Shown here: in pieces, positions 52,049 to 60,892 of the stretch
Position numbering within the stretch: position 1 is the first letter of the stretch
How the letters are laid out: every line of letters begins with the position of its first letter
NCBI GenBank assembly: GCA_024256265.1
Contig: JACGUK010000004.1
Coordinates: 124,001-188,000 of the forward strand
Origin: an archaeon
Lineage (GTDB): Archaea; Thermoproteota; Nitrososphaeria; Nitrososphaerales; JACAEJ01
Direction of reading: 5' to 3'
DNA: 64,000 bases
Translations under genes and position numbers: made by a program
The notes under the pieces: generated by a model
Databases searched by the model: none
What the model was told of the DNA's origin: nothing
The model's input: the letters and a program-made list of their open reading frames with translations, nothing else

Positions 52049-52663
52049 TCAAAGAGAACCTCTCATAAATCTAATAAACTCCTCCTTTGCCCTAAAACTC
52101 AAGGCATAGTTATTATCCTTCTCATAGCCTATTGTCGAGTATGGCTTCTCACCATAATCGTGCCCAGGGTAAATCTCAACATCATCATCTAACTTCATCA
52201 ACTTTGAGAGGCTATTATACAATTCTTTAGGATTGCCTCCTGGAAGGTCAGTCCTACCACAGCTTCCTACGAAAAGAGTGTCTCCAGTTAACAGCTTTTT
52301 ATCTATCAAAAGGCATACGCTCTCAGGGGTATGACCAGGTGTATGAATAACTCTCATCTTTAATTTTCCTATCTCTATTATATCATCATCTTTCACACAT
52401 ATATCCTTCATGGCTTTTGATTTCTCATGCATTATTATCTTAGCCTTTGTCTTTGATGCTAAATCTCTATTCGCTATTATATGATCGAAATGGGCATGTG
52501 TGTTTATTATGTATATTATTTTTAGATTATGCTTTTCTGCTTCTTTTAAAATTCTATCAACATCATTTGCTGGGTCTACAACAGCAGCAAGACCAGAATC
52601 TTCGTCTCCTATCAAGTAAGTGAAGTTCATCAATTCGCCAATAAGCATCTGGACAAAGATCAT
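52049..52663 (-). CDS. Metallo-beta-lactamase hydrolase (glyoxalase II / persulfide dioxygenase-like)
   Basis: About 204 aa. NTHAHFDHIIANRDLASKT is the HxHxDH site. HTPGHTPESVCLLIDKKLLT, then GDTLFVGSCGRTDLPGG and IYPGHDYGEKPYSTIGYE complete the metal ligands. CGRTDLPGG with a following GHDY resembles persulfide dioxygenases (ETHE1) as much as glyoxalase II. I use ATG 52661-52663 (MIFVQMLIGEL), about 25 bp downstream of a TTTAAACTTTAAA box. ATG at 52702 is upstream and would overlap that box. Confidence 0.85.
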   Translation of the reverse strand: MIFVQMLIGELMNFTYLIGDEDSGLAAVVDPANDVDRILKEAEKHNLKIIYIINTHAHFDHIIANRDLASKTKAKIIMHEKSKAMKDICVKDDDIIEIGKLKMRVIHTPGHTPESVCLLIDKKLLTGDTLFVGSCGRTDLPGGNPKELYNSLSKLMKLDDDVEIYPGHDYGEKPYSTIGYEKDNNYALSFRAKEEFIRFMRGSL

Positions 52664-52729
52664 TTTGAATTCCACTTTAATTAATTTAAAGTTTAAAGGC
52701 ATTTAAACCAATTTATCAAAGATACAATT

Positions 52730-53413
52730 ATGGTAACTGCAGGAAAGGTCTTTGTGGTTAAAGAAGAAATCGATATCGATGCTATTGCATCAAAACTCAA
52801 GGACTTTAAGACTGAAGAAATTCAAAAATTTGATGATCGTGAACTGAAGCTGATAAAAGAGATAAACGATTTAAAAATAGCAACAGATGCCCTTCAAGGA
52901 AGATATTCACAAGATCAAGTCATTACCATATATCATAGAGGAGAAAGGGTACCAACAATTAGAACTATAGAAGCTCCTTTCATCTTTTCTGATTATAAGG
53001 GTAGGGTATTGTTAACTATATTGGAGAAGAAGATGCAAGCCAATAGTATTGCAAATCAAATAAGTAAGATATTATTCATAACTACGGGTCATATATTAGA
53101 GGCAAGAATAGCACCAGACGTAATGAGGAAATTTCATGAGCAGAACTTTGAGGATACAAAAGTTGTATTCTTCGATGATGTCGATATCCCTAATGTCAAT
53201 AAATTATCACTTTATGGCTCAGGCTTGGCAGATACAACATTATACAATGATTATTGTAGTCATGGAAATGTATGGTACATTGTGATAAAGCCAAAAAAAT
53301 ATGGGTTTATAGTAGGCATAACTCGTGATGGGGTTGTAACTATATTCAGCAGAGTAGAGAAGGATGATTTCATAAATTACGTAATAAATGAGATATACCC
53401 CTTGATCTCTTAA
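52730..53413 (+). CDS. Unrecognised 227-aa archaeal protein
   Basis: I do not recognise this protein. It is soluble with two halves. The first is charged and helical (IDAIASKLKDFKTEEIQKFD, then ELKLIKEINDLKIATDALQG). The second is strand-rich (GRVLLTILEKKMQANSIANQ, FEDTKVVFFDDVD, NVWYIVIKPKKYGFIVGITR). A roadblock-like or PH-like fold is conceivable for the second half. Divergent from the metallo-hydrolase and overlapping the 3' end of the PH-domain gene by 4 bp. Confidence 0.7.
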   Translation: MVTAGKVFVVKEEIDIDAIASKLKDFKTEEIQKFDDRELKLIKEINDLKIATDALQGRYSQDQVITIYHRGERVPTIRTIEAPFIFSDYKGRVLLTILEKKMQANSIANQISKILFITTGHILEARIAPDVMRKFHEQNFEDTKVVFFDDVDIPNVNKLSLYGSGLADTTLYNDYCSHGNVWYIVIKPKKYGFIVGITRDGVVTIFSRVEKDDFINYVINEIYPLIS

Positions 53414-54246
53414 CTCTTTTCTTTTTTTGATTTTAACTCTTCCAAAATCTTCTTCAAGTAAGGAGCCTCTTCATATTCATGAATATGCTTTGAAATCGTC
53501 TTATAGACTTCATCTGGGTTACGAACTCCAAATAGAACATAAGAACTTCTTCCTCTTGGGACAGAAACAGTCCTTCCTCCACTTACTGCAATACCTGCAC
53601 CAACTCCTTTCTTTGAAGCAACGCCCATGCCAGCAGTAGCAACTGCTAAATCTTCTCCTAAACCAAAGCCTGAGGCAGTTATTGGAAAAATTGTACCGTA
53701 ATTGAACAATCGACCAAGAATTCCTTTTGTAAGAGCGAGATCATTAATTTTACCATAAGTTAGTTCACGCCTCTTGTATGATAAGAATCTCAGTTCAGAG
53801 ATTATACGTTGGTTGGTAATATGGAAAGCATGACCTCTTCTATAGAATCCCGTAAGGATCAATCCAACAATACTTGCAATAATAGATGGAATTTGCATAT
53901 AATATGATGGTAGATTATAAATTGAGACTATGGCTATTCCTATAATGACTAAGATTAGAGCTAAAAAGAACCATTTCCATGTGATCTTTAAAATTGCAAT
54001 GGCAAGAAAAGGCAATACAACACAAATACCCCAAAGCAAAATGAAAAGTTGCTCTTTTAATAAACCTATCAGATAGATATTTTCTAACCATACTAATATC
54101 TGCTCTCTATATAAAACGAAGACTACGCTTACTATCATCATATAGGAAAATATTGTATAAAAGTCCAAGAATGCAAGGGGATGAGGCTTTAAAGATTTTA
54201 CAAGTTCTTCATCCTCATTAAGTTGCAGTTTCTTAGATTTATCCAT
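53410..54246 (-). CDS. Membrane protein with a bacterial-type PH domain (YdbS/YdbT-like)
   Basis: 278 aa. Two pairs of membrane helices occupy residues 25-130 (FYTIFSYMMIVSVVFVLY; LFILLWGICVVLPFLAIAIL; FFLALILVIIGIAIVSIY; IPSIIASIVGLILTGFY). The segment HAFHITNQRIISELRFLSYK, then RRELTYGKINDLALTKGILG and RLFNYGTIFPITASGFGLGE, is the bPH2 fold. A Gly/Ala-rich loop interrupts it (ATAGMGVASKKGVGAGIAVS). Function unknown. Confidence 0.75.
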   Translation of the reverse strand: MDKSKKLQLNEDEELVKSLKPHPLAFLDFYTIFSYMMIVSVVFVLYREQILVWLENIYLIGLLKEQLFILLWGICVVLPFLAIAILKITWKWFFLALILVIIGIAIVSIYNLPSYYMQIPSIIASIVGLILTGFYRRGHAFHITNQRIISELRFLSYKRRELTYGKINDLALTKGILGRLFNYGTIFPITASGFGLGEDLAVATAGMGVASKKGVGAGIAVSGGRTVSVPRGRSSYVLFGVRNPDEVYKTISKHIHEYEEAPYLKKILEELKSKKEKS

Positions 54247-54398
54247 CTTGATTAAGGAGTCTTTACATCCATTTAAATTTTTATCCTTGATAGACTTTCC
54301 CCCAACTCTGCTTTTGATGTAGTTGGCGTTTTAAAGAGATCAAGATTTACTTGAAATTACGGTTAGATTTGAACGAAAATATGTCACAAGTCTCTTCA

Positions 54399-55811
54399 TC
54401 ATACTGGTTTTGTCTCTGGAGGTGCTATTATGATGGGCTTAGGTTTCTTCCTTCTCTTTAGAATTATGAATGCTGAAGGAATGGCTATTACTATCACAAC
54501 TATGATTGCCCATAGCCACCACTGAGTCCAGATGGGTGGGGGCGCTCTACTAAGGGTTATCCCTGTATTGATGTCTTCTGCTGGGTTTCCTGCGTTATCA
54601 ATGGCTTTAGCCTTAACTTGTATACCACTCTGATCAGATAGACTAGATAGATCCCAAACAACTGTGTATGGTGATGTTGTATTGGTTCCTATTGGTGTCC
54701 ATGTTGTTCCGCCATCTAGAGAGTATAAGAACTCGACAGAAGCCACTCCAGAAGTCACATCAGACGCATTAGCCGTGACTGTATATGTGTTTGTGTTTAT
54801 ATATGCGTTAGTAAGCGGTGCAGTTAGTGTCACTGTTGGTGGTGCTATATCTACTACAGTAGCAACGCCTAGCTCTCTTCTGGCAGTAGGCATCGAATCA
54901 GGCATGGATGTCCAAGTATTCGTGGAGGGGTCGTAAGCAAACACAGTGTCAAAGACAGGGAGATTGTTATTGAAGTAGCTAGTTCCTCCACCAATTACGT
55001 ATATCTTTCCATCCGCATCTGTAATAAATTCTTCATTTGTGGAGAGAGATGAAGTACCATCGCCCCCACCGATAGCGTAAATGTTACCTCCGTTAGTTAC
55101 ACCGAACCATACTCTTGCTTCTGGCATCGATGCTTTAGTTACCCAAGTATTGGTGGATGGATTATAGGCTTCTACAGTGGAAACGGCGCTTCCGCCAATC
55201 GCAGTGCATCCACCAATCGCATATATTAAACCGTCACTACCTTTAATTACGCCCAACTCAAGTCTCGCTGTGGGCATGGAAGCTCTCAATGCCCAAGTAT
55301 TTGTAGAAGGATCGTACATTTGCACCTTATTGCTAGGACCAACACCCCCTTCATTTCCACCAATCACATAGATCTTACCATCATTGCCAGTCGCTGCACT
55401 TGCAGCCCATTGTTCTGTTGGCATAGATGCTCCAAGTGTCCAAGTATTTGTAACTGGGTCATAGATTTGAGGTGCACTTGGATATCCAGCAGGACCCCAA
55501 CCGCCGAAAACGTAGATTTTGCTATCTAGCCCTTTAGCTACAGCAGCTCCTCGTGTTGCCTGAGGCATCGATGCTTTAGTCGCCCATGTATTGGTGGATG
55601 GATTATATGCTTCTACAGTATTGAACACCTGACTCCCAGCGTATCCTCCCATCACGTATATCAAGCCATCATCACCAGCAATAACAGCTGCTTGTCCCCT
55701 TGCAGTTGGCATAGAAGTCTTAGTGACCCAAGTAGTTAGGGCAAGGACATTTGACATAGACAATATCAGGAAGATAATTCCTAAAGCAAGTAATAGTCGA
55801 GAAAACCTCAT
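54399..55811 (-). CDS. Secreted, membrane-anchored kelch beta-propeller protein
   Basis: 470 aa. Signal peptide: MRFSRLLLALGIIFLILSMS followed by NVLA. About six kelch repeats follow, each with a GGxxG-type strand (IYVMGGYAGS, IYVFGGWGPA, IYVIGGNEGG, IYAIGGCTAI, NIYAIGGGDG, IYVIGGGTSY) and a YNPSTNTW/YDPSTNTW turn. Next is an Ig-like domain (PTVTLTAPLTNAYINTNTYT). A C-terminal helix (WWLWAIIVVIVIAIPSAFII) and a basic tail anchor it, ending PPETKPV. Probably a cell-surface binding protein. The start codon overlaps the stop of a small secreted frame upstream. Confidence 0.85.
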   Translation of the reverse strand: MRFSRLLLALGIIFLILSMSNVLALTTWVTKTSMPTARGQAAVIAGDDGLIYVMGGYAGSQVFNTVEAYNPSTNTWATKASMPQATRGAAVAKGLDSKIYVFGGWGPAGYPSAPQIYDPVTNTWTLGASMPTEQWAASAATGNDGKIYVIGGNEGGVGPSNKVQMYDPSTNTWALRASMPTARLELGVIKGSDGLIYAIGGCTAIGGSAVSTVEAYNPSTNTWVTKASMPEARVWFGVTNGGNIYAIGGGDGTSSLSTNEEFITDADGKIYVIGGGTSYFNNNLPVFDTVFAYDPSTNTWTSMPDSMPTARRELGVATVVDIAPPTVTLTAPLTNAYINTNTYTVTANASDVTSGVASVEFLYSLDGGTTWTPIGTNTTSPYTVVWDLSSLSDQSGIQVKAKAIDNAGNPAEDINTGITLSRAPPPIWTQWWLWAIIVVIVIAIPSAFIILKRRKKPKPIIIAPPETKPV

Positions 55812-55966
55812 TCTTCATCCCACCGGTTTTGTCTCTGGGGGTCACCAGCTTTGACTCCAAAGTTGTACACAACAGCCGAAACAGGAACAACGAAAAGAAG
55901 TGATACAATGAGTGCTATTGAAATAGTTGTCTTATTATTAAAGACCATATTTTTCATTATATTCAT
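55808..55966 (-). CDS. 52-aa secreted-protein stub upstream of the kelch gene
   Basis: The frame encodes a clear signal peptide (MNIMKNMVFNNKTTISIALI, then VSLLFVVPVSA) and a short mature part, VVYNFGVKAGDPQRQNRWDEE, ending at TGA that overlaps the kelch ATG. YNFGVKAGD is a normal start for archaeal surface proteins. The following DNA, read one frame off, spells PPETKPVG and stop, the same tail as the kelch protein. It looks like a larger gene whose middle was deleted. Confidence 0.5.
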   Translation of the reverse strand: MNIMKNMVFNNKTTISIALIVSLLFVVPVSAVVYNFGVKAGDPQRQNRWDEE

Positions 55967-56060
55967 CTGATGTTAACTTGCATAATTTGTTTAAAACCTT
56001 TTCTAACGATTAAAGAAAATCTTTAAAGATAGAAAATTAATCAATATTTAGGTTATCTAG

Positions 56061-56453
56061 ATGGGGCTTCCAGCTGCTAAGCAAGGAGATCAAATAATAG
56101 CAACTGATATACATATAATTATGACCCCGTCACCTACTGGTCCTGTCCCTACGCCATTACCACATCCATTTACAGGAATCATAGATGGAAATCTTAGCAA
56201 AGATGTTAATATAACGGGTCTCCCAGCAGCCACTTTGGGTAGCACAGCAACCAATTCTCCTTTTCATATTCCTCAAGGTGGACCTTTCCAAAAACCACCT
56301 AGTAACAAGGCTACAATAATCACTGGTAGCGGTACAGTTCTGATAAATGGAAAGCCTGCAGCTAGAAATGGGGACACAGCCTTAACATGTAACGATCCAG
56401 TGGACTTGCCAGTAGGCAAGGTAGTTGCCATTGGGAATGTGCTCATAGGCTAA
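56061..56453 (+). CDS. PAAR-repeat spike-tip protein
   Basis: 130 aa. MGLPAAKQGDQIIATDIHII is the PAAR-type opening, with the metal-binding His. GLPAATLGSTATNS, then GSGTVLINGKPAARNGDTAL and CNDPVDLPVGKVVAIGNVLI are further repeats of the beta-prism, with a Cys and His for zinc. It caps the central spike of contractile tails and injection systems. It is convergent with the rest of the baseplate operon (7 bp between the stops). Confidence 0.85.
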   Translation: MGLPAAKQGDQIIATDIHIIMTPSPTGPVPTPLPHPFTGIIDGNLSKDVNITGLPAATLGSTATNSPFHIPQGGPFQKPPSNKATIITGSGTVLINGKPAARNGDTALTCNDPVDLPVGKVVAIGNVLIG

Positions 56454-56460
56454 AATATGA

Positions 56461-57192
56461 TTAAGGAATAAAGCTCTTTCTCTGAATCTCGACTTTTTCA
56501 ATAGGTGGAACAGTTATCTCAACATATATCTCTGTTTCGATAGAGTAAACAAGCCTTTTACCAAATACTTGGTTTGAGATTTCTTTTTCAGCTTCTATAT
56601 TATAGCCTTGAATAGGTTTTATATTCAACCCTTTCTTGGCAAGTTCATCACGCCCAATTAGAAGTGTTTTTATTACATCAATAGCTATAGTATCACAAGC
56701 ATCTTTATCTGAAGCCCATATGTCAATGTAGTATTTTGCATTCACTTTTAAGCCCCTTGTTACAAATACGCCTTTAGCAGAGTGATACTTGATTAGCACA
56801 TTTTCTTTTCCCTTCTTTGGTGGAGAAAGGAATACCACAACACCTTTCTCGTAATCTACAGTATAATCCTCGTTCTCCTTTCTGATTTCTCCTATAGGAC
56901 TCTCTACACTTATAATCGGTTTAAGTGGCTTAACAGTGAGTTGAAAAGAACTCTTCTTGCCATCACTTGAGAATTTTTCGCTTAGTTCTTCTTTGCTCTC
57001 TCCACTCTCTCTTCCTATGCCCAAATCTTCTAAAGTAAAATCTACATCATAAAGAGATACGAATGGAAAGGCAGCCTTCTTTAGATCGATCTTTCTTGTA
57101 GTGATATTCTCCTTCGGAACATTGGTCAATTTTTCCTGAAGAATCTTGATCAATGCATCTTCAATAACATCGAACAATCTTGCTTTCCTCAA
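56461..57192 (-). CDS. Probable tail-terminator/cap-like structural protein
   Basis: 243 aa. The start RKARLFDVIEDALIKILQEK followed by IDLKKAAFPFVSLYDVDFTL resembles tail-terminator or cap proteins (Pvc16/DUF4255-like) in which an N-terminal helix precedes a strand ending in '.Pfv.lyd'. A middle beta insert (RKENEDYTVDYEKGVVVFLS) is like two inserts in the gpJ protein. TLLIGRDELAKKGLNIKPIQ and VYSIETEIYVEITVPP close it. Last gene of the baseplate operon. Moderate support. Confidence 0.45.
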   Translation of the reverse strand: MRKARLFDVIEDALIKILQEKLTNVPKENITTRKIDLKKAAFPFVSLYDVDFTLEDLGIGRESGESKEELSEKFSSDGKKSSFQLTVKPLKPIISVESPIGEIRKENEDYTVDYEKGVVVFLSPPKKGKENVLIKYHSAKGVFVTRGLKVNAKYYIDIWASDKDACDTIAIDVIKTLLIGRDELAKKGLNIKPIQGYNIEAEKEISNQVFGKRLVYSIETEIYVEITVPPIEKVEIQRKSFIP

Positions 57193-57208
57193 GTTATCTA
57201 GATTATTG

Positions 57209-57847
57209 TCATTCCTTCAGCTTCAAAGGTTTAATACGAGTTTTATACTGGATAACGTTACCTATTCTGGGAGTGCATTCTGCATTTACATTTTTGAAGC
57301 ATATGTAACGGACTTCTTTCTCAGGGTTAGGATTTACAAGCTGATATTTGTACCAAACACGCTCATTTGGTGATAAAATGTACTCAGTGTAAGGATTATC
57401 TTGACTAGCAGGTCTTAGCTTTGTCCTATCATGGATGAATAATCCTTCAATACTTACTGTAGTGCCATCCACGTATTCTAGAACTATATTCAAAGTCTTC
57501 TTGTCACCGTTTTCAGCTCCAGACCAATAATAGAGGATGTCAAAAGAGTCTATGACGCCGAATCTGCATATTTCACCTACTTTTCCTTTTTCTAAGAGCC
57601 ACTGTCTTGTTATTAGACCCATAACGCTAGAATTGTAGCTACTCGTTTCTCCCGGGACGATGTCCATAAGGTTAAATGATTTACCAATTGGGCTTTCTAC
57701 ATTTGTTAGCGTAACAGTTTCAGTCATTTTAGAGATATATTCTTCAATTCTTTCTAGGTCAGCCTTTATCTCCTCTTGAATTTTATTCCAATCCTCTGAT
57801 CTAATAACATCCCCCGGCTTCTTCGGTATGGGCTTAAATTTAGCCAT
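57209..57847 (-). CDS. Unknown baseplate-operon protein (212 aa)
   Basis: Not assigned to a family. The start KPIPKKPGDVIRSEDWNKIQ is a 'PGD.i.a.dWN.i' opening found in several tail-fibre and injection-system proteins, followed by a helix (EEIKADLERIEEYISKM). The rest is strand-rich (SFDILYYWSGAENGDKKTLN, then TKLRPASQDNPYTEYILSPN) and could be a jelly-roll or receptor-binding domain. It lies between gpI and the terminator-like gene, so a fibre or fibre-attachment role is plausible. Confidence 0.5.
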   Translation of the reverse strand: MAKFKPIPKKPGDVIRSEDWNKIQEEIKADLERIEEYISKMTETVTLTNVESPIGKSFNLMDIVPGETSSYNSSVMGLITRQWLLEKGKVGEICRFGVIDSFDILYYWSGAENGDKKTLNIVLEYVDGTTVSIEGLFIHDRTKLRPASQDNPYTEYILSPNERVWYKYQLVNPNPEKEVRYICFKNVNAECTPRIGNVIQYKTRIKPLKLKE

Positions 57848-57860
57848 CTCTCATTACCTC

Positions 57861-58823
57861 CTAATCTAAAATGGTTAATACCCCCCTTACACCAGTTGCC
57901 TTAATATGATCTATGAACCCTTTTAAATCTTCTATCGAAACACCACTCCTAACCAGTGATTCACGGGGCACCTTGAGTTCAAAAGTTGCAGTCTGATAAG
58001 CAGTCCACTCAAAACTTATTCTTACCATCGCAACAGCCGTCTCAAACAAAGATTCATCAAAGATAGCCTTATCAAAAACTCCTATCTTCTCTTTAACAGC
58101 TTCGTTATACTGCCATTTAGAACCTTTCCTCAGTATCAAGGGTATGGTCATTGGTGAGATTAGATCAGTCACATCTATGCCATCTAGCATGGCCTTCTCT
58201 TTTGATATAACCAACTTTTGCCCCCCACTTATTGTGCCTTTAAAGTCTATAGATTCTTTAGTTTCTAAATTTGTTATCATAGGGTTTCTGACTTCGAGAG
58301 GAAAGGTCGATTCATCGAACTTTGCGGTGTCAAATAGAGCATTTCCAGCTTCTACGTAGAAAGATATCGTTGGGGTTGCATCTTGTAAGCTATTACTCCT
58401 TAAAGTCCAAGTATCACCACTTTTCAATTTATACTCAAAAGATACTAATGCGGGTGGGTTTTCCAGCAGTTCTAAAGTTTCTTCTTCTCTCATACCAAGT
58501 AAAGTCTTTGTTAAAGAAATTATAGCGCTAACAGTTCCACCACCTTTGTATTCATAAATCGCTACTTTTAAGCGCCTTTGATAATCTGAGTCCTTTTCAC
58601 CTAATTTTCTCTTCATATTATAAATTGCTCCCAGCTTATCCAGATCCCCTCTCACAGCTGTATCAACCCAATGAGCTCTCATCGTCCTGAACGAATCCTT
58701 CTGGGCCTCATCAAATCTCTTTCCAAACGCATCGAAAATCCTGAAGAATAAAGAATCTTCATTCCAAGCTCCGTAAAAACTTGGTAATCTATCTATGACC
58801 CTCTTTGTTATTTCCATCTTCAT
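57861..58823 (-). CDS. gpI-like tail/baseplate protein
   Basis: 320 aa. ITKRVIDRLPSFYGAWNEDS, then MRAHWVDTAVRGDLDKLGAI and YNMKRKLGEKDSDYQRRLKV are the N-terminal pattern of P2 gpI and related baseplate wedge proteins ('W.vd.aeg..LD.lga......g.sde.yr.rl'). The C-terminal part holds two FDxAxFDEStFxxxV-type repeats (FDTAKFDESTF; FDKAIFDESLF). It is placed next to gpJ as in P2-like tails and injection systems. Confidence 0.78.
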   Translation of the reverse strand: MKMEITKRVIDRLPSFYGAWNEDSLFFRIFDAFGKRFDEAQKDSFRTMRAHWVDTAVRGDLDKLGAIYNMKRKLGEKDSDYQRRLKVAIYEYKGGGTVSAIISLTKTLLGMREEETLELLENPPALVSFEYKLKSGDTWTLRSNSLQDATPTISFYVEAGNALFDTAKFDESTFPLEVRNPMITNLETKESIDFKGTISGGQKLVISKEKAMLDGIDVTDLISPMTIPLILRKGSKWQYNEAVKEKIGVFDKAIFDESLFETAVAMVRISFEWTAYQTATFELKVPRESLVRSGVSIEDLKGFIDHIKATGVRGVLTILD

Positions 58824-58824
58824 T

Positions 58825-60405
58825 TCATCCCTTTACCGAAACATCGATTATCCTTGGTTCAGCTAGCTCGTCGGCAGCGATCCGGATATTTTCCTTGACG
58901 GTAACCAATACTTCAGCTTCTTTATGGTAAGCTTTGATCTTTACATCAGTAACATCTCGGACTCCTTCAACATTCAAAGCCATGAAAACGATTTTATTGA
59001 ATAAGACATCTTCACCTATCTTTAATGAAGAAACATAACCTCTTATTTTCTCCTCAACCTTATTCCTTACCATCGATGCAGAAGCACCTTTAGTCAAAGT
59101 TATGGTCAAGCTTACATCCAAATATACTATCTTTGGGCGCAAAAGCTCTACCTTAATTCCAGCTGCCCTTGTATCCTCTATCACCCTCTCCAATTCAGTT
59201 GTATCTCCACCCTGTACTACAACTTTGACCATGCCTGGAATGCCTTCAGGCATGTCCTCAATTAACAATGATCTAACACCTTCAACACCTCTAACTGCTG
59301 ATTCTATTGAAATCAAGGTTGCTTTACCAATTTTCTCTAATGCATGCTTAGCCCTCTCTCTTAGTTCATCGTCCCCTTCAGCTTCCACTCCTCCTGACAC
59401 ATCTCCTCTGTTAATTACGTACTCTACTCCTATTGGGGGTTGAGGCATAACAGTTACTGCACCTGGAGGAGCATTTCCAAATCTTCCAGCCACTGCTGCC
59501 TTGACTGGAACTTCAGCCTCCCATTTACCTTCCTCTGTTCTTTCTAAAACTCCTTCCGCTGTAGTAACGAACATCCTTATGTTTTGTGGCTCCCTTGAGA
59601 AAGTTGAGATGTTAGTACCTAGGGGAATGGTTATCCTCTGGTAGGCAACGTATTCTACACGAAATTCCGAGTTTAAGTCAGGCTTTTGACCGTCAGGAAG
59701 CCATACAACGTTGTCATCCTCCAGAATGAAGTCCTTCTCCAATTCAAAATTATGTTGGGCACTTTGAAGGACTCCCTTAATTTGTGTGATGCTTTTGACA
59801 GGAACTGCTTTAAGTTGGTACTCAATCCTACCATCGAATAGATGAACTTCTGGCTCAGCAGGTATTTCAGGTGGGTCTGTCTCCCTTCCAAATGTCACTT
59901 TCCCAGTTGCGTACTGAGGAGGCTTTCTATTCACACCTAGAATCGATACTACAAGGTCTAAAGCACTTCCTGTGGCTGTGTCAATAAAACCCGATAAGTA
60001 GACTTGTTCAATCTGTGCATAAAGAAAATCAATCTCTCGGCCTATTGCTTCAACTATGTTCCTCATCACACTCCCAGGGTTTACATCAGTGATCTTCCTA
60101 TCGGGATTCAAATTACCAAAAATATAATTGACATAGAAGGGTGTCTTATCATCAGGCTTTTCTCCACCATCGAGCCATTCTAACATATCCCCACTTAACG
60201 TATAATCGATATCCTCCTGAAAGATATGCCTGGTACCATTTAACTGCCCCTCCACTTTCACTATCTCTTTTACTGGTGTGTAACCTAATTTGAATTTGGT
60301 TCTGTTCAGAACATAGTCATGCTTCTCTTTAACTATTCCACGGGTTATTTGTGCAATCAGATCTTCTACTATATCTCTATAGTTCTTTCTGACGAATGCC
60401 ATCAT
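58825..60405 (-). CDS. Baseplate J-like protein (gpJ/gp47)
   Basis: 526 aa. The core pattern appears in NPGSVMRNIVEAIGREIDFL, then IDTATGSALDLVVSILGVNR, IPLGTNISTFSREPQ and PVKAAVAGRFGNAPPGAVTV. GGVEAEGDDELRERAKHALE, RGVEGVRSLLIEDMPEGIPG and MVKVVVQGGD finish it. Two similar beta inserts (near residues 45-100 and 190-245), each with an EF.ED-like turn and a WLDGGEKPD or WLPDGQKPD loop, decorate the core. Baseplate wedge component. Overlaps gp25 by 4 bp. Confidence 0.85.
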   Translation of the reverse strand: MMAFVRKNYRDIVEDLIAQITRGIVKEKHDYVLNRTKFKLGYTPVKEIVKVEGQLNGTRHIFQEDIDYTLSGDMLEWLDGGEKPDDKTPFYVNYIFGNLNPDRKITDVNPGSVMRNIVEAIGREIDFLYAQIEQVYLSGFIDTATGSALDLVVSILGVNRKPPQYATGKVTFGRETDPPEIPAEPEVHLFDGRIEYQLKAVPVKSITQIKGVLQSAQHNFELEKDFILEDDNVVWLPDGQKPDLNSEFRVEYVAYQRITIPLGTNISTFSREPQNIRMFVTTAEGVLERTEEGKWEAEVPVKAAVAGRFGNAPPGAVTVMPQPPIGVEYVINRGDVSGGVEAEGDDELRERAKHALEKIGKATLISIESAVRGVEGVRSLLIEDMPEGIPGMVKVVVQGGDTTELERVIEDTRAAGIKVELLRPKIVYLDVSLTITLTKGASASMVRNKVEEKIRGYVSSLKIGEDVLFNKIVFMALNVEGVRDVTDVKIKAYHKEAEVLVTVKENIRIAADELAEPRIIDVSVKG

Positions 60406-60860
60406 GCAACCTCCAAGTAAAATGGATAAACAACGCTCAAAGGCGTAATACTACCAATAGGAATAACGGTTATTTTTATGTCAATGCGTGAGAGGTCTTC
60501 TTTAGAAGTTCTTACGTTTATATTCACTATCTCCTTTATCCTAGGTTCTTGCAAGAGAGTTTCTTGAGTTATTAGTCTAGCTAACTCTCTTGTCCTTTCA
60601 TTATTTGGCTCTCCTATAAGCTCATATAGGCGCGATCCATAGTTAGGATACCCTAAATCTGATAACTCTCCTTTTCTAGTTCTCAACCTACAGAGTATTG
60701 CTTGACCTAGATTGAGTGCACCAGACACTATTTCTAAATCTCCAAATTCTTTTCTCTTCTCAATTCTTCTACGCTCACGCTCAGTCAAGGTTAAATCGGT
60801 GCCATAATCTAGATCAGAAAGCATTAAATCAGACCCCAAAAGTTCCTCATTCTCGCTCAT
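60402..60860 (-). CDS. GPW/gp25 family baseplate protein
   Basis: 152 aa. NLGQAILCRLRTRKGELSDL, then GYPNYGSRLYELIGEPNNER and ITQETLLQEPRIKEIVNINV are the gp25 lysozyme-like wedge pattern, with the conserved 'L.T..GE....p.yGs.l..l.g'. The first 40 residues are an acidic lead (SDLDYGTDLTLTERERRRIE). Baseplate wedge subunit linking spike and sheath. Sits between spike and gpJ genes. Confidence 0.85.
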   Translation of the reverse strand: MSENEELLGSDLMLSDLDYGTDLTLTERERRRIEKRKEFGDLEIVSGALNLGQAILCRLRTRKGELSDLGYPNYGSRLYELIGEPNNERTRELARLITQETLLQEPRIKEIVNINVRTSKEDLSRIDIKITVIPIGSITPLSVVYPFYLEVA

Positions 60861-60892
60861 TCTAATCAGCCCGAACTTGCCTTTGAAGCGAT

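Noticed and set aside
55720..55908. Minus-strand 62-codon frame with a hydrophobic start
   Set aside because: It runs through the kelch start and the secreted stub in a third frame; the stub's own frame has the proper signal peptide.
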